DNA of 36,378 nt. Source: Rubrivivax sp. (GTDB taxonomy: Bacteria; Pseudomonadota; Gammaproteobacteria; Burkholderiales; Burkholderiaceae_C). Positions 17,517-25,779 of the stretch are shown in pieces (the first letter of the stretch is position 1; each line of letters opens with the position of its first letter). The notes beneath the pieces are model-generated. The model was not told the DNA's origin. It saw only the letters and a program-made list of their open reading frames with translations, and did not search any database. The stretch lies in assembly GCA_027487585.1 (NCBI GenBank), contig JAIYDH010000354.1, forward strand, positions 1 through 36,378, in the 5' to 3' direction. Position numbers and translations under genes: made by a program.

Positions 17517-17528
17517 AGAAGCGGTTTT
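17517..17528. promoter_or_regulatory. Second, imperfect LacI-type half-matching operator
   Basis: AGAAGCGGTTTT matches AAAACCGGTTTT at 10 of 12 positions. Its centre is 32 bases, about three helical turns, from the centre of the perfect site, so two dimers would sit on the same face of the DNA. Its role is inferred. Confidence 0.4.
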
Positions 17529-17654
17529 GGAACTGGTGAATTCCCGTGTGTCTGCGCATCACCCCGTCGCGAGACGCCAGCCCAAGAGTGCGTGTGGCAA
17601 GCGCAGAGGGCGGCGCCCACGCCGAGTCCTGGGTGGAAGTCTTCAGCCCGACCC

Positions 17655-17856
17655 GCGGCCTGGGCACGCGTTGCTGTGCGCTGCGTCCATGGCGTGAGGT
17701 GTGGCGAAACCTACGGCGGTTGCGACGGCAGCCAGGCAACCGCCCGTTTTGCTCGGAGGCATCAACTCTGCCGGCGGCAGCGGACGAGAGCCCGAGCATC
17801 GTCCCGGCGACCACTGCAGCGCCAGCGCCTTGGGCCGGTATTGGGTCGGCGGTCTT
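17655..17856 (+). pseudogene. Decayed, internally deleted copy of the alpha/beta hydrolase gene at 30068
   Basis: Positions 17713-17842 align without gaps to 30602-30731 at about 85 % identity by eye count. In frame, TAVATAARQP and GREPEHRPGDHCSASALGRY echo TAVATAARQP and GEPELRPGDPCGANALGRYW of the intact gene. Upstream fragments matching the signal-peptide region (17661-17698) and the GETYGDF region (17700-17712) are joined directly, so several hundred bases are missing. No start, nucleophile motif or C-terminus survives. It is a dead paralogue. Confidence 0.7.
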
Positions 17857-18031
17857 TGCATGGATCTTCGCGGCACACCATGTCGCGGCAGGCGTGATGG
17901 CCTTCGGAACCGGCGTCAGCCGGGACATGCTCGGCACGTACGAGCCCGCCTTCCTGCTCGCCGGTGTGCTCTGCTTTGTCGCCGCGTTGTGCTTCTTCGC
18001 GGTGCGGAGCCCAGCGCCCGTGGCAGCCTGA
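17837..18031 (+). pseudogene. C-terminal remnant of an MFS transporter
   Basis: The frame reading SAVFAWIFAAHHVAAGVMAF, then LGTYEPAFLLAGVLCFVAAL, looks like the last two membrane helices and short tail of a major facilitator transporter. It is fused to the hydrolase remnant at about 17840-17856, in a different frame from the hydrolase frame, and nothing of the other ten helices is present. It has no start of its own. Confidence 0.55.
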
Positions 18032-18084
18032 TGTAGACAGGTGCAGCAAATAGACTCTCCGAAGAGGGTTGTCATCGATTAGCT

Positions 18085-18663
18085 ATGAATGAGCATTTCC
18101 ACCCGGTAGCGCTTGAGCATGCGAGCCGCTTGATCAATCACGGCCCGACCGTCTTGGTGACCAGCACAGCCGGGGCGCATCGCAATGTGATGGCGGCGGC
18201 ATGGTCGATGCCAGTGGAGTTCAGACCTCCGCGCATTGCCGTCGTCATCGACAAGAGCACGTTCACCCGAGAACTGGTCATGGCCAGCGGAGCCTTCGGG
18301 CTGTGCATTCCTGGGGCAGGGCTCGCGGATCTCACCTACGCCGTTGGCAATGCGAGCGGCCGCGACGGGGACAAGTTCTCGCGCTATGGCATAGCGGTCA
18401 CCCCTGGGCCGCTGCTTGGCATGCCCATCATTGAGGCGGGTTGTGCAGCTTGGCTCGAATGCCGCCTGATCAGAGAACCGCATGCGGAGGAGGCCTACGA
18501 CACCTGCTTCGCCGAAGTCGTGGCCGCGGCGGCCGACGACCGGATCTTTTCGCGAGGCCACTGGTCGGTTCGCGACGATAACGAGGTGCTTCACACCATC
18601 CATCACCTCGGCGGTGGCCATTTCGCCCGCGCCGGCGACGCGATTCGCGCGAAGTCGCCTTAG
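18085..18663 (+). CDS. Flavin reductase-like (FMN-binding split-barrel) protein
   Basis: 192 residues. The N-terminal LINHGPTVLVTSTAGAHRNVMAAAWSMPVEFRPP and the following RIAVVIDKSTFTRELVMASGAFGLCIPG are the standard pattern of the flavin reductase-like domain (FMN-binding split barrel), which binds FMN and, in true reductases, supplies reduced flavin to a monooxygenase. The rest (GMPIIEAGCAAWLECRLI, HHLGGGHFARAGDAI) completes the domain. No monooxygenase partner lies next to it, so its substrate and partner are unknown. It stands alone between gene debris on the left and an unrecognised gap on the right. Confidence 0.85.
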   Translation: MNEHFHPVALEHASRLINHGPTVLVTSTAGAHRNVMAAAWSMPVEFRPPRIAVVIDKSTFTRELVMASGAFGLCIPGAGLADLTYAVGNASGRDGDKFSRYGIAVTPGPLLGMPIIEAGCAAWLECRLIREPHAEEAYDTCFAEVVAAAADDRIFSRGHWSVRDDNEVLHTIHHLGGGHFARAGDAIRAKSP

Positions 18664-19307
18664 GACATCCGGGCGCGACGGCACTTGTCCTTCAAGGCCC
18701 CGGGCACGACGCGCTGACAGTGGCAGAGATGACGGACAGCTGGCGAGCCGCCATCCCGGATGTCGGTTCCTGGCCGCAAGTTCCAGTTCGCGGATGGCGC
18801 TGACAGTTGACCTTGGCCGGGCGCGCTCGCGCGACGACCGTCAGCTTCTTCGCGCGATTTGGTAGTTACGCAGTCGACCAGGAGCTGGCAGTGGCGGGCG
18901 GTCGCTCAGGAGTACACCCTTCAAAAGGCGCAGATCGAGGCCGACCTGCTGACGCTGTACCGAGTCGCCTCGCCAAGTCGTCGCTCTGCCCGTTCGTCTG
19001 AGGACAGCCGGCATTTGGATTGGCGGCTCTTAAACGCCGGCTAGGTGCCTACAAGGAGTTGCACGACTCGCTCGCGAATCTCGGGGTTCTCGATCGCGCC
19101 GGCTTCGTAAGGGAACCTGCTCTCCACCTTATCGCAGGACGCGTAGACGATCTGCTCTGTGTCACAGACGCTGCATGAGCTCCAACGGGCCATCGCGGTG
19201 GTGAAGAGCTGGCGCTTCGACAGCCGCGACCCCGCCTCGGCGCCGGTGAAGTTCGACGAGCTGGCCTTGCAGGCGTGAACCTGCAGGCGCTGAGCGCGCG
19301 AAGGCCC
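18664..19307. other. 644-base gap with unrecognised coding remnants
   Basis: No complete gene is seen. Short protein-like frames exist. On the minus strand a frame ending at 19041 reads EQIVYASCDKVESRFPYEAG and on to a stop after VVQLLVGT. On the plus strand, SWRFDSRDPASAPVKFDELA ends at a stop at about 19278. Another plus frame near 18900-19043 reads EYTLQKAQIEADLLTLYR. None has a start, a ribosome binding site or a family I recognise. They are probably ends of degraded genes. Confidence 0.4.
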
Positions 19308-20744
19308 TCAGTTCTGCGTGGCGCGCAACAAGCCGGTGGGGCGCTGCAGGCCTTCCAGGTCCAGGTAGCCGATGCGCCAATCGCCAGCGCCCAGTGCCGG
19401 CACCGCCACCACCACGTCGCAGCCCGCCACGCTGCAGGATTCGTGGCGCAAGGGCGTCAGCCTCACGCCGGGCACGGGGCGGCCCTGGGCGTCCAGCAGC
19501 AGCGGCTCGAGCCGCATGTCCAGGTTTGCGCCGGTCAGCAGCACTTCGATGGGCACGCCTGCGCGTACCGTGGCCGGCGTCACCGCCAGCACGTCGGCGA
19601 AGCGGATGTCCAAGGTGAAGGGGATCAGCGCGTCGGCCTGCACGGCGCTGGCGACGCGCAGCTGCAGTGAGGGCCGCAGCGACGAGGGCAGGCTGGCGGC
19701 CTGGGCCCGGTCCAGCGTCAGCACCGCTTCGAGCTCCCGGCCGCTGCCGCGCAGGGTGGCGTTCAGCCAGGGTGCATCCACGCTGACGGTGGCTGTGCTG
19801 GGCGGGATGCCCCAGCACTCGATGCGGATGGACAGCGTGGGGGTGAGGCCGTACCACGACGGGCCCCATTGCGCGCCCAGTCCGGATGGCTTCTGGGGCG
19901 AACTTTCCGGCCAGCGGCACCCGGGCTGCCGCACCAGCAGGAGCAAATCAGTGGCCAGCTGCAGCGGTGCGCTGCCATCGGCAAACACATAGCGCGCACG
20001 CAGCCGCGCTGGGTAGTCACCCAGGGCCAGGGCGTCGGCGCGCGGCGATGACAAGCGCACCACACGTTCCAGGGCACTGGCCCCGGGCTGCACCTCGGCC
20101 TGCAGCCAGGTGGAGGGAGCGGTGCTGCCGCCGCCTTCCAGCGCCTGCACTTCCAGGGTGCCGGCCTCGGGCGGCAGGCCCACGCTGACAAACTGGTCGG
20201 CCAGCCGCAGGCCCTGGCCGCCGAAGAACAGCGGCTCGGGCAACTGCCAGCTCAGCCCGCGCTGCACGTCCACGCGCACGGGCACGATGCGCCGCAGGCT
20301 GTTCTGGGCCGTACAGGGCGGCACGTTGCAGTAGCGCACCTCGATCTGCGCCCCGAAGATGGAAACGACGCCCTGCACCGAAAAGCTGAGCTGCACGCCC
20401 CCGGCCACCAGTTGGGCACTGGCCTGCACCGGGCCGTCGGTCAGCCACTCCCAGCTGTAGTTGCCCACGACGCCAGCGTTGGACACCAGCAAGCGCTGGG
20501 GGGCGCTGCTCAGGCCTTCGCGCACCTGTACTTCCACGGCGGCCAAGGTCTCGGTGCCGGGGGTGATGGCCTTAGGCGGCGGGTTGTCGGTGCCGCCACC
20601 GCCGCCGCAGGCGCCCAAGAGGGCGGCTGTCAGGACGGCTGCCAGCCCCGCGGTCCGCGAGGCCTTCGCGCGGCGCTGTGCGTGGGCCTGCGCTCGGCCC
20701 TGCATGCGGGCCAGGAGGGGGCGGTGCGGTGGGCGGTGTGTCAT
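19308..20744 (-). CDS. Putative lipoprotein of unknown function
   Basis: About 478 residues. After a basic N-terminus (about 30 residues, many Arg) comes a hydrophobic stretch ending in the lipobox LLGAC (C46) followed by five glycines, so the product should be a lipid-anchored envelope protein. The mature part is beta-rich, with a repeated style of segments (GNYSWEWLTDGPVQASAQ, APWLNATLRGSGRELEAVLT) and a late VTPATVRAGVPIEVLLTGAN segment that resembles an IPT/TIG or Ig-like fold. Four cysteines in CNVPPC and CSVAGC may pair. ATG 20744 is chosen so that the signal peptide is complete, but it has no clear ribosome binding site. ATG 20705 is an alternative. Function is not recognised. Confidence 0.7.
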   Translation of the reverse strand: MTHRPPHRPLLARMQGRAQAHAQRRAKASRTAGLAAVLTAALLGACGGGGGTDNPPPKAITPGTETLAAVEVQVREGLSSAPQRLLVSNAGVVGNYSWEWLTDGPVQASAQLVAGGVQLSFSVQGVVSIFGAQIEVRYCNVPPCTAQNSLRRIVPVRVDVQRGLSWQLPEPLFFGGQGLRLADQFVSVGLPPEAGTLEVQALEGGGSTAPSTWLQAEVQPGASALERVVRLSSPRADALALGDYPARLRARYVFADGSAPLQLATDLLLLVRQPGCRWPESSPQKPSGLGAQWGPSWYGLTPTLSIRIECWGIPPSTATVSVDAPWLNATLRGSGRELEAVLTLDRAQAASLPSSLRPSLQLRVASAVQADALIPFTLDIRFADVLAVTPATVRAGVPIEVLLTGANLDMRLEPLLLDAQGRPVPGVRLTPLRHESCSVAGCDVVVAVPALGAGDWRIGYLDLEGLQRPTGLLRATQN

Positions 20745-21128
20745 GGCTACTGGGTGCCGGTGGCCGAGGTGCCACTGGATGGAACAAGGTGCCGGCAAGG
20801 CCAGCTGCCGGCGGATTCTGCCGGCTGTGGGCCAGCCTGCAACTGCTGGCGTTCAACCCCCAGGCGAGCTGGGCGGCGGCCGCCCGCAAGGCCAGCAGGG
20901 GCCAGACCCTTCCGGCCGCGCCGGCCCTGCGGCGCCGTCAGAAGGATGACTGCGGGTTGTCCGACCGGCAGCTTCGGGGCGGTCAGATCGGGGCAGCCAA
21001 TGTCCGCTCCGGGTCGGGACCAGCGGGTGTTGACGGCATACAGCGGACGTAGCGGTGAGTTCGGGCTTGAAGCGCCGTACCGTCGCGCATTGCCAAGATG
21101 CAGGGTGTTCCTGCCGTTACGTCCCGGC
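20745..21128. other. 384-base gap holding dispersed repeat B
   Basis: Apart from repeat B copy 2 (21006-21066), I see no gene. GC-rich inverted segments with GCCGGC near 20805-20830 could fold, but no T-run follows them. Open frames here are frame shadows without starts or familiar motifs. Confidence 0.5.
21006..21066 (+). repeat. Dispersed repeat B, copy 2
   Basis: Gap-free partner of 6265-6325 (about 84 % identical by eye). This copy is framed by GTCCGCT (21002-21008) and AGCGGAC (21042-21048), a perfect 7-base inverted pair that could form a hairpin. It lies 63 bases from the end of the sigma factor gene. Confidence 0.7.
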
Positions 21129-22001
21129 TCATTGCGGCAAACCGCGCTGAAGAAAGCCTTCCTGCGTCAGCACTGCGCGGATCGCCGCCAGCATCGCCGT
21201 GGGCGCTGCGGCCGCCGGATGGGCTCGAAAGAGCGCGGCAGCATCGCTGACCCGCACGAATGCATCGAACGCTTGCTCGGCCTGTGCCCGCTCCTGCCGA
21301 GTCCATGCCTCTGAACTGCCGTTGAGTGGCCCCGGGGGCCGCAACTGCCGCAACGCCGGCAACTGCCGTTCGCAGCGGCAGGCCGCCTTCTCGCTCACCA
21401 GCCCACACTGGCTGCCCGTGAATGCGGCCAGCCGCGCGCGGCTGCGGGACAGCCGCTTTCGGTAAGCCGCGGGCGTGACCCCCACCACTTCAGCGGCCAC
21501 GGTTGACGGCAGATCGAACACCGTGTCGAGCACGTAGACCAGCCGGTCTTCGCGGTCCAGCGCCATCAGCATGTTCTGCGTGCAGGACAGCGCCACCTGG
21601 CGCGCCTCGAGCTTGTCCTGGGGCGTCAGCGCCAGAGGCCCGCCTTGAGCGTGGGTCACTCGCTCGGACAGCGCGAGCCCGGCCCCCAGTTTCTCGGCCA
21701 GGGCGTCCAGCGACAGCACCGGCGCCTCGGCAGCCGAGGTGCGCGCCGTCATCAGGTGGTTGTGCGCCACGCGCCACACCCAGGTGGTGAAGGCTGCCTC
21801 GCCCCGAAACCCGCCCAGGTGCGTGACGATCTTGAGCAGGATCTCCTGTGTGGCGTCGGCAGCGTCGTCGCGGTGGCCCAGCACGCGCAGCGCCAGGTTG
21901 AACACACCGGGTTGCAGCGAGGCCAGCAGCCGGTCGAGCGCGGCCAGGTCGCCCTGCTGGGCAGCAGCCAGGGTCTCGGGCGTAGGTGCGGTGATCTTCA
22001 T
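21129..22001 (-). CDS. ECF sigma factor with cysteine-containing C-terminal extension
   Basis: 290 residues. Region 2 spans about residues 25-85 (FNLALRVLGHRDDAADATQE, then FRGEAAFTTWVWRVAHNHLM) and region 4 about 135-195 (CTQNMLMALDREDRLVYVLD, then VVGVTPAAYRKRLSRSRARL). It directs RNA polymerase to a small regulon. About 95 residues follow region 4, starting with a conserved-looking cluster C199, C208, C210 in SQCGLVSEKAACRCERQ. With C140 these could sense redox state or a metal. No anti-sigma factor gene is adjacent, and long C-terminal extensions in ECF factors often replace it. The start is nine bases after the stop of the YdhR-like gene, so the pair is one transcription unit. Confidence 0.88.
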   Translation of the reverse strand: MKITAPTPETLAAAQQGDLAALDRLLASLQPGVFNLALRVLGHRDDAADATQEILLKIVTHLGGFRGEAAFTTWVWRVAHNHLMTARTSAAEAPVLSLDALAEKLGAGLALSERVTHAQGGPLALTPQDKLEARQVALSCTQNMLMALDREDRLVYVLDTVFDLPSTVAAEVVGVTPAAYRKRLSRSRARLAAFTGSQCGLVSEKAACRCERQLPALRQLRPPGPLNGSSEAWTRQERAQAEQAFDAFVRVSDAAALFRAHPAAAAPTAMLAAIRAVLTQEGFLQRGLPQ

Positions 22002-22010
22002 GGCAGTGAC

Positions 22011-22796
22011 TCAGAGCCCGGGCACAGCGGGCTGGTTGGCGGCGAGTTTGCTCGGGGTGAGGATGGCCGTGTCGAACCACTCCAGCGTCGCATCGGTGCC
22101 GTAGGTCGCCCGCACGCGTTCCTTCCAGCCTGCGTTGAACCATTGCTCGGCTGCGGCCTGGTCCTTCCAGAGGTAGATGCCGCCAAACCGGCCGTCGTCG
22201 GTGATGATGAAATGCTTGCGCAACAGGCCGGGCACGGCACGGTAGGTGGGGATGGCGGCCAGGAACTCCTGCACCAGCCGGGCCTTGCCGATGCCGGCGG
22301 GCGTCGGGATGGTGACCAGGGTCGAGACGCTGGCGCCGTCCGCCTGCGCCGGTGTTCCGCCGGGCGTGTTGTCGACGGCCACCGGCACCTCGTAGAACCG
22401 CACCTGGCCCTTGGCGCCGCGTTCCTTCTCGACGCGTTCGAACCATGCGGGGTTGAACCAGGCGCGCGCGCTGGCCAGGTCCTTCCACAGGTACAGCCCG
22501 CCGTAGTGGCCGTCGGCCTGAGCGATGGCATAGGCCTTGAAAGACAGCCCGGGAATGGAGTCGTACGTCGGGGTGGTCTCGCGCATCCGGCTCCATACCA
22601 GCATCTTGGGCGCGTACCACGGGGTGGGCACCTTCACGACGGCAGCCACGGCCGAGCTGGCTGCATAGCCTTCGCCGCCCTGGGCTTGGGCCTGGACCAC
22701 TGCAGCGGGTACGAGCAGCGCGGCGCTGGTGGTCAGGGAAGCCAGGAGGCGCTGCGGAGCTGGGCGGCGGGTGGGATCGCGGGGGATTGTCGACAT
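22011..22796 (-). CDS. Secreted protein with two YdhR-like (ABM-type) domains
   Basis: 261 residues. ATG 22796 gives a signal peptide (SLTTSAALLVPAAVVQAQA, cleavage near residue 36-38). The longer frame upstream is not supported. The mature protein has two related halves: one with GGLYLWKDLASARAWFNPAW and one with GGIYLWKDQAAAEQWFNAGW. Both match the YdhR-like putative monooxygenase fold of the dimeric alpha/beta barrel superfamily, here duplicated in tandem. Such proteins usually work as dimers, so one chain may form the equivalent. Enzymatic activity is unproven. It is co-transcribed with the ECF sigma factor gene, which suggests that it is a target or sensor of the same stress. Confidence 0.78.
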   Translation of the reverse strand: MSTIPRDPTRRPAPQRLLASLTTSAALLVPAAVVQAQAQGGEGYAASSAVAAVVKVPTPWYAPKMLVWSRMRETTPTYDSIPGLSFKAYAIAQADGHYGGLYLWKDLASARAWFNPAWFERVEKERGAKGQVRFYEVPVAVDNTPGGTPAQADGASVSTLVTIPTPAGIGKARLVQEFLAAIPTYRAVPGLLRKHFIITDDGRFGGIYLWKDQAAAEQWFNAGWKERVRATYGTDATLEWFDTAILTPSKLAANQPAVPGL

Positions 22797-23025
22797 GGCG
22801 AGTCCTTGGGTGGTCACGCGGGCAGGATCGTCCGCGTTGATTCCTTGGACTGGAAGTCCGCCTCCGTTGTGACCGGCACGATCGAACCGACCCCTGGCCT
22901 TGAGCTCGGGACCCCTGAAATAGCCGCGAACCGCGACGCCGGTGACGCATGGGCCGTCGCCCGCGACCCTCTGCGGAGAGACCCCTTGACATGGCACCGG
23001 GGTGCCGGCTTTATCGTGCGGGCCC
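22797..23025. promoter_or_regulatory. Divergent promoter region between YdhR-like and merR genes
   Basis: Both genes start from this 229-base gap. The plus-strand half carries the MerR-type promoter at 22986-23017. The minus-strand half, upstream of 22796, has no promoter I can define. No other feature is seen. Confidence 0.45.
22986..23017 (+). promoter_or_regulatory. MerR-type promoter with operator in the spacer
   Basis: A consensus -35 TTGACA (22986-22991) is followed by the inverted repeat GGCACCggGGTGCC (22993-23006) and a -10-like TTATCG at 23011. The 19-base spacer with dyad symmetry inside it is the hallmark of promoters activated by MerR-family regulators. The merR ATG (23026) lies about ten bases after the -10, so the transcript may be leaderless. 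Confidence 0.65.
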
Positions 23026-23493
23026 ATGGATGTCACCTCTTCATCACCCCCGGGCGCGGCGCTGAGCAGCGGCGAGCTGTGCCGCATCGCCGGCGTCACC
23101 CGCGGAACGCTGCGCGTTTACGAGCGCGAGGGGCTGCTGGGCCTGCCGCCCCGCGGCGCCAACGGCTACCGGCGCTTCCCGTCCGATGCGGTGCAGCGGC
23201 TGCAGGCCATTCGCCAGCTCAAGGCGGTGGGCTTCTCACTGCGCGAGATCGGCTGGCTGCTGGCCGAGCGCGATGATGGTGGCCTCAGCCCGGCACAGAT
23301 GCGACAGCTGGCGCGCGAGCAGGTCACGGCCATCGACCAGCGCATCGCACAGCTGCAGGTGGTGCGTGAAATGGCCGCGGCCGTGGCCGCCGGCCACACC
23401 GAGTTGATGGACGACCCCGAGTGCGGCTTCCTGTTGCGCTTCCTGGCCGCCGGCCAGCCGGTACAGGCCGTAGCGGCCGAAGTGGAGATCTGA
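23026..23493 (+). CDS. MerR-family transcriptional regulator
   Basis: 155 residues. The winged helix-turn-helix begins at about residue 14 (LSSGELCRIAGVTRGTLRVYEREGLL), followed by the wing (GANGYRRFPSDAVQRLQAIRQL) and FSLREIGWLL, then a coiled-coil dimer helix (RQLAREQVTAIDQRIAQLQVVREMAAAV). The short C-terminal part (DDPECGFLLRFL) has a single cysteine and is not one of the known metal-binding loops. The protein probably binds its own promoter (22986-23017) and activates the dehydrogenase genes that follow two bases after its stop. The effector is unknown. ATG 23026 starts the conserved region. 23002 in the same frame would lie inside the operator. Confidence 0.9.
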   Translation: MDVTSSSPPGAALSSGELCRIAGVTRGTLRVYEREGLLGLPPRGANGYRRFPSDAVQRLQAIRQLKAVGFSLREIGWLLAERDDGGLSPAQMRQLAREQVTAIDQRIAQLQVVREMAAAVAAGHTELMDDPECGFLLRFLAAGQPVQAVAAEVEI

Positions 23494-23495
23494 GC

Positions 23496-25775
23496 ATGGC
23501 TACGCGTCGCCGCTTCATCCTGGGCACGGTGGGCGTGGTCGGAACGCTGGTCGTCGGTTGGGCACTCGTGCCGCCGCGGCAGCGCCTCACCGGCCGCCAG
23601 CCGCTACCCGCCGAGCCAGGGCAGGTGGCCTTCAACGGCTGGGTCAAGCTTGGCACCGACGGCCGTGTGATCGTTCAGGTGCCCAAGAGCGAAATGGGCC
23701 AGGGCGTGCACACCGCACTGGCCATGCTGCTGGCCGACGAGTTGGACGCCGACTGGTCTGCGGTGCACGTGGAGCACCCGCCGCTGGACGCGATCTACAA
23801 CAACCAGGCCACCGTGATCGACGGCCTGCCGTTTCATCCCGACGCCAACGGCCTCGTCAAGCGCCTGGCCGGCTGGATGACGGCCAAGTCCATGCGTGAA
23901 TTCGGCCTGCAGGTGACGGGCGGCTCCAGCAGCCTGAAGGATCTCTGGCTGCCGATGCGCGAGGCTGGGGCCTCGGCACGCGCGATGCTCGTGGCCGCCG
24001 CCGCGGCGCAGTGGGGCGTCAAGGCCGAGGAGGTGAGGGTCGAACGGGGCGTGCTGAGCCACGCCTCGGGGCGTCAGGCGGCCTTCGGCGAGCTTGCCGC
24101 CGCCGCTGCCCAGCAGCCGCTGCCTCGCCGCCCGGTGCTGAAGACGCCGGCGCAGTTCAAGCTCATCGGGACATCGCAGGCGCGGCTGGAGTCGGCCGAC
24201 AAGATCACCGGCCGAGCGGTCTTCGGCATGGACGTGCGGCTGCCCGGGCTGCTGTACGCCACCGTGGCCATGTGCCCGACGCTGGGAGGCCGCGTGAAGT
24301 CCTTCGACGGCGCCTCGGCGCTGAAGCTGCCGGGCGTCAAGCAGGTGCTGACGGTGGGCGCGCACATGGGCGGCACAGCGGGCGTGGCCGTGGTCGCCGA
24401 CACGCCCTGGCACGCGATGCAGGGCCTGAAGGCCGTGAGCGTGCAGTGGGACGAGGGGGTGGCCATGGCGGAGGTCGACAGCGACGCCGCCATGCAGCGG
24501 CTGGCGCAGACGCTGGATACCGAAACCGGCCTGGCCTACTTCACCGAGGGCGACGCGGCCGCGGCCATTGCCGGCGCGGCCATGGTGGTCAAGGCCGAGT
24601 ACCGCGCGCCCTGGCTGGCGCACATGGCGCTGGAGCCCATCAACTGCACCGTGCAGCTGGCGGCCGACGGCGCCAGCGCCTCGCTCTGGGCGCCGACGCA
24701 GGTGCCTGGTCTGGCGCGCCGCGCCGCCGCCTTGGCGCTGGGTCTCGACAGCGAGGCCGTGACTGTGAACGTGACGCTGCTGGGCGGCGGCTTCGGCCGC
24801 CGGCTGGAGGTGGACTACGTCGGCCCCGCGGCCGAGATCGCGCGCGCCATGAAGGGCACGCCCGTGCAGACCTTCTGGAGCCGGGCTGAGGACACGCAGC
24901 ACGACTTCTACCGCCCCGCAGCCGTCGCGCGCTGGCAGGCGGGGCTGGACGCGCAGGGCCGTCTCCTGGGCATCAGCGCCGTGAGCGCTGGCCAGGCCAT
25001 CGTGCCGCAGTTCATCGAGCGGGTGTTCGGCCTGCCCGGCGGCCCCCTGGACAAGACCGCGCTGGAAGGCTCACACGACCAGCCCTACGCCTGGCCCGCG
25101 GCGCGTTTCGCGCACGCGCTGGTGGCACTGCCGGTGCCGGTGGGCTTCTGGCGCAGCGTGGGCCACTCGCACCAGGCGTTCTTCAAGGAGAGCTTCGTCG
25201 ACGAACTCGCCACCGCCGCGAAGCAGGACCCGGTGGCCTTCCGCCTGTCTCTGCTGCAGGGTCACCCGCGGGTCGCAGCGGTGCTGAAACTGGCCGCCGA
25301 CAAGGCCGGTTGGGGCCGGCCGCTGGCCCCGCTGCCCGATGGCACGAAACGCGCGCGAGGCGTCGCGCTGCACCGCAGCTTCGGCAGCACGGTGGCGCAG
25401 GTGGTGGAGGTGTCGGTGGGCGCGGACAAGGCCATCCGCGTGCACCGCGTGGTGGCCGCGGTGGACTGCGGCACCGCGGTCAACCCGAACCACATCGCGC
25501 AGCAGATCGAGAGCGCGGTGGTCTTTGGCCTCTCGGCCGCGCTTGGCGGCGGCATCGAGATCGTGCAGGGCCGCGTGAAGCAGAGCAACTTCCACGAGCA
25601 GCCTCCGCTGCGCATCGACGCCTGCCCGGTGATCGAGACCCACATCCTGCCAGGCACCGAGGCGCCCGAGGGCATCGGCGAGCCGGGCCTGCCGCCGCTG
25701 GCCCCGGCCGTGGCCGGCGCGGTGTTCGCCCTGACCGGGCAGCGCCTGCGCAGCCTGCCGCTTCACCTGAGCTGA
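23496..25775 (+). CDS. iorB: Molybdopterin-binding large subunit, isoquinoline 1-oxidoreductase beta-type
   Basis: 759 residues, xanthine dehydrogenase family large subunit of the IorB/aldehyde dehydrogenase type that hydroxylates N-heterocycles or aldehydes with water as oxygen source. The N-terminus [19 protein letters not shown] is a Tat-like signal or anchor, as expected for periplasmic IorB-type enzymes. Molybdopterin cytosine dinucleotide contacts include the GGGFGRR loop (about residue 428), and the catalytic glutamate lies in GEPGLPP (about 728). The gene starts two bases after the merR stop with GGAG eight bases upstream. It precedes the small subunit, the reverse of the usual iorA-iorB order. 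The substrate cannot be read from the sequence. The gene symbol is by family. Confidence 0.88.
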   Translation: MATRRRFILGTVGVVGTLVVGWALVPPRQRLTGRQPLPAEPGQVAFNGWVKLGTDGRVIVQVPKSEMGQGVHTALAMLLADELDADWSAVHVEHPPLDAIYNNQATVIDGLPFHPDANGLVKRLAGWMTAKSMREFGLQVTGGSSSLKDLWLPMREAGASARAMLVAAAAAQWGVKAEEVRVERGVLSHASGRQAAFGELAAAAAQQPLPRRPVLKTPAQFKLIGTSQARLESADKITGRAVFGMDVRLPGLLYATVAMCPTLGGRVKSFDGASALKLPGVKQVLTVGAHMGGTAGVAVVADTPWHAMQGLKAVSVQWDEGVAMAEVDSDAAMQRLAQTLDTETGLAYFTEGDAAAAIAGAAMVVKAEYRAPWLAHMALEPINCTVQLAADGASASLWAPTQVPGLARRAAALALGLDSEAVTVNVTLLGGGFGRRLEVDYVGPAAEIARAMKGTPVQTFWSRAEDTQHDFYRPAAVARWQAGLDAQGRLLGISAVSAGQAIVPQFIERVFGLPGGPLDKTALEGSHDQPYAWPAARFAHALVALPVPVGFWRSVGHSHQAFFKESFVDELATAAKQDPVAFRLSLLQGHPRVAAVLKLAADKAGWGRPLAPLPDGTKRARGVALHRSFGSTVAQVVEVSVGADKAIRVHRVVAAVDCGTAVNPNHIAQQIESAVVFGLSAALGGGIEIVQGRVKQSNFHEQPPLRIDACPVIETHILPGTEAPEGIGEPGLPPLAPAVAGAVFALTGQRLRSLPLHLS

Positions 25776-25779
25776 CACC

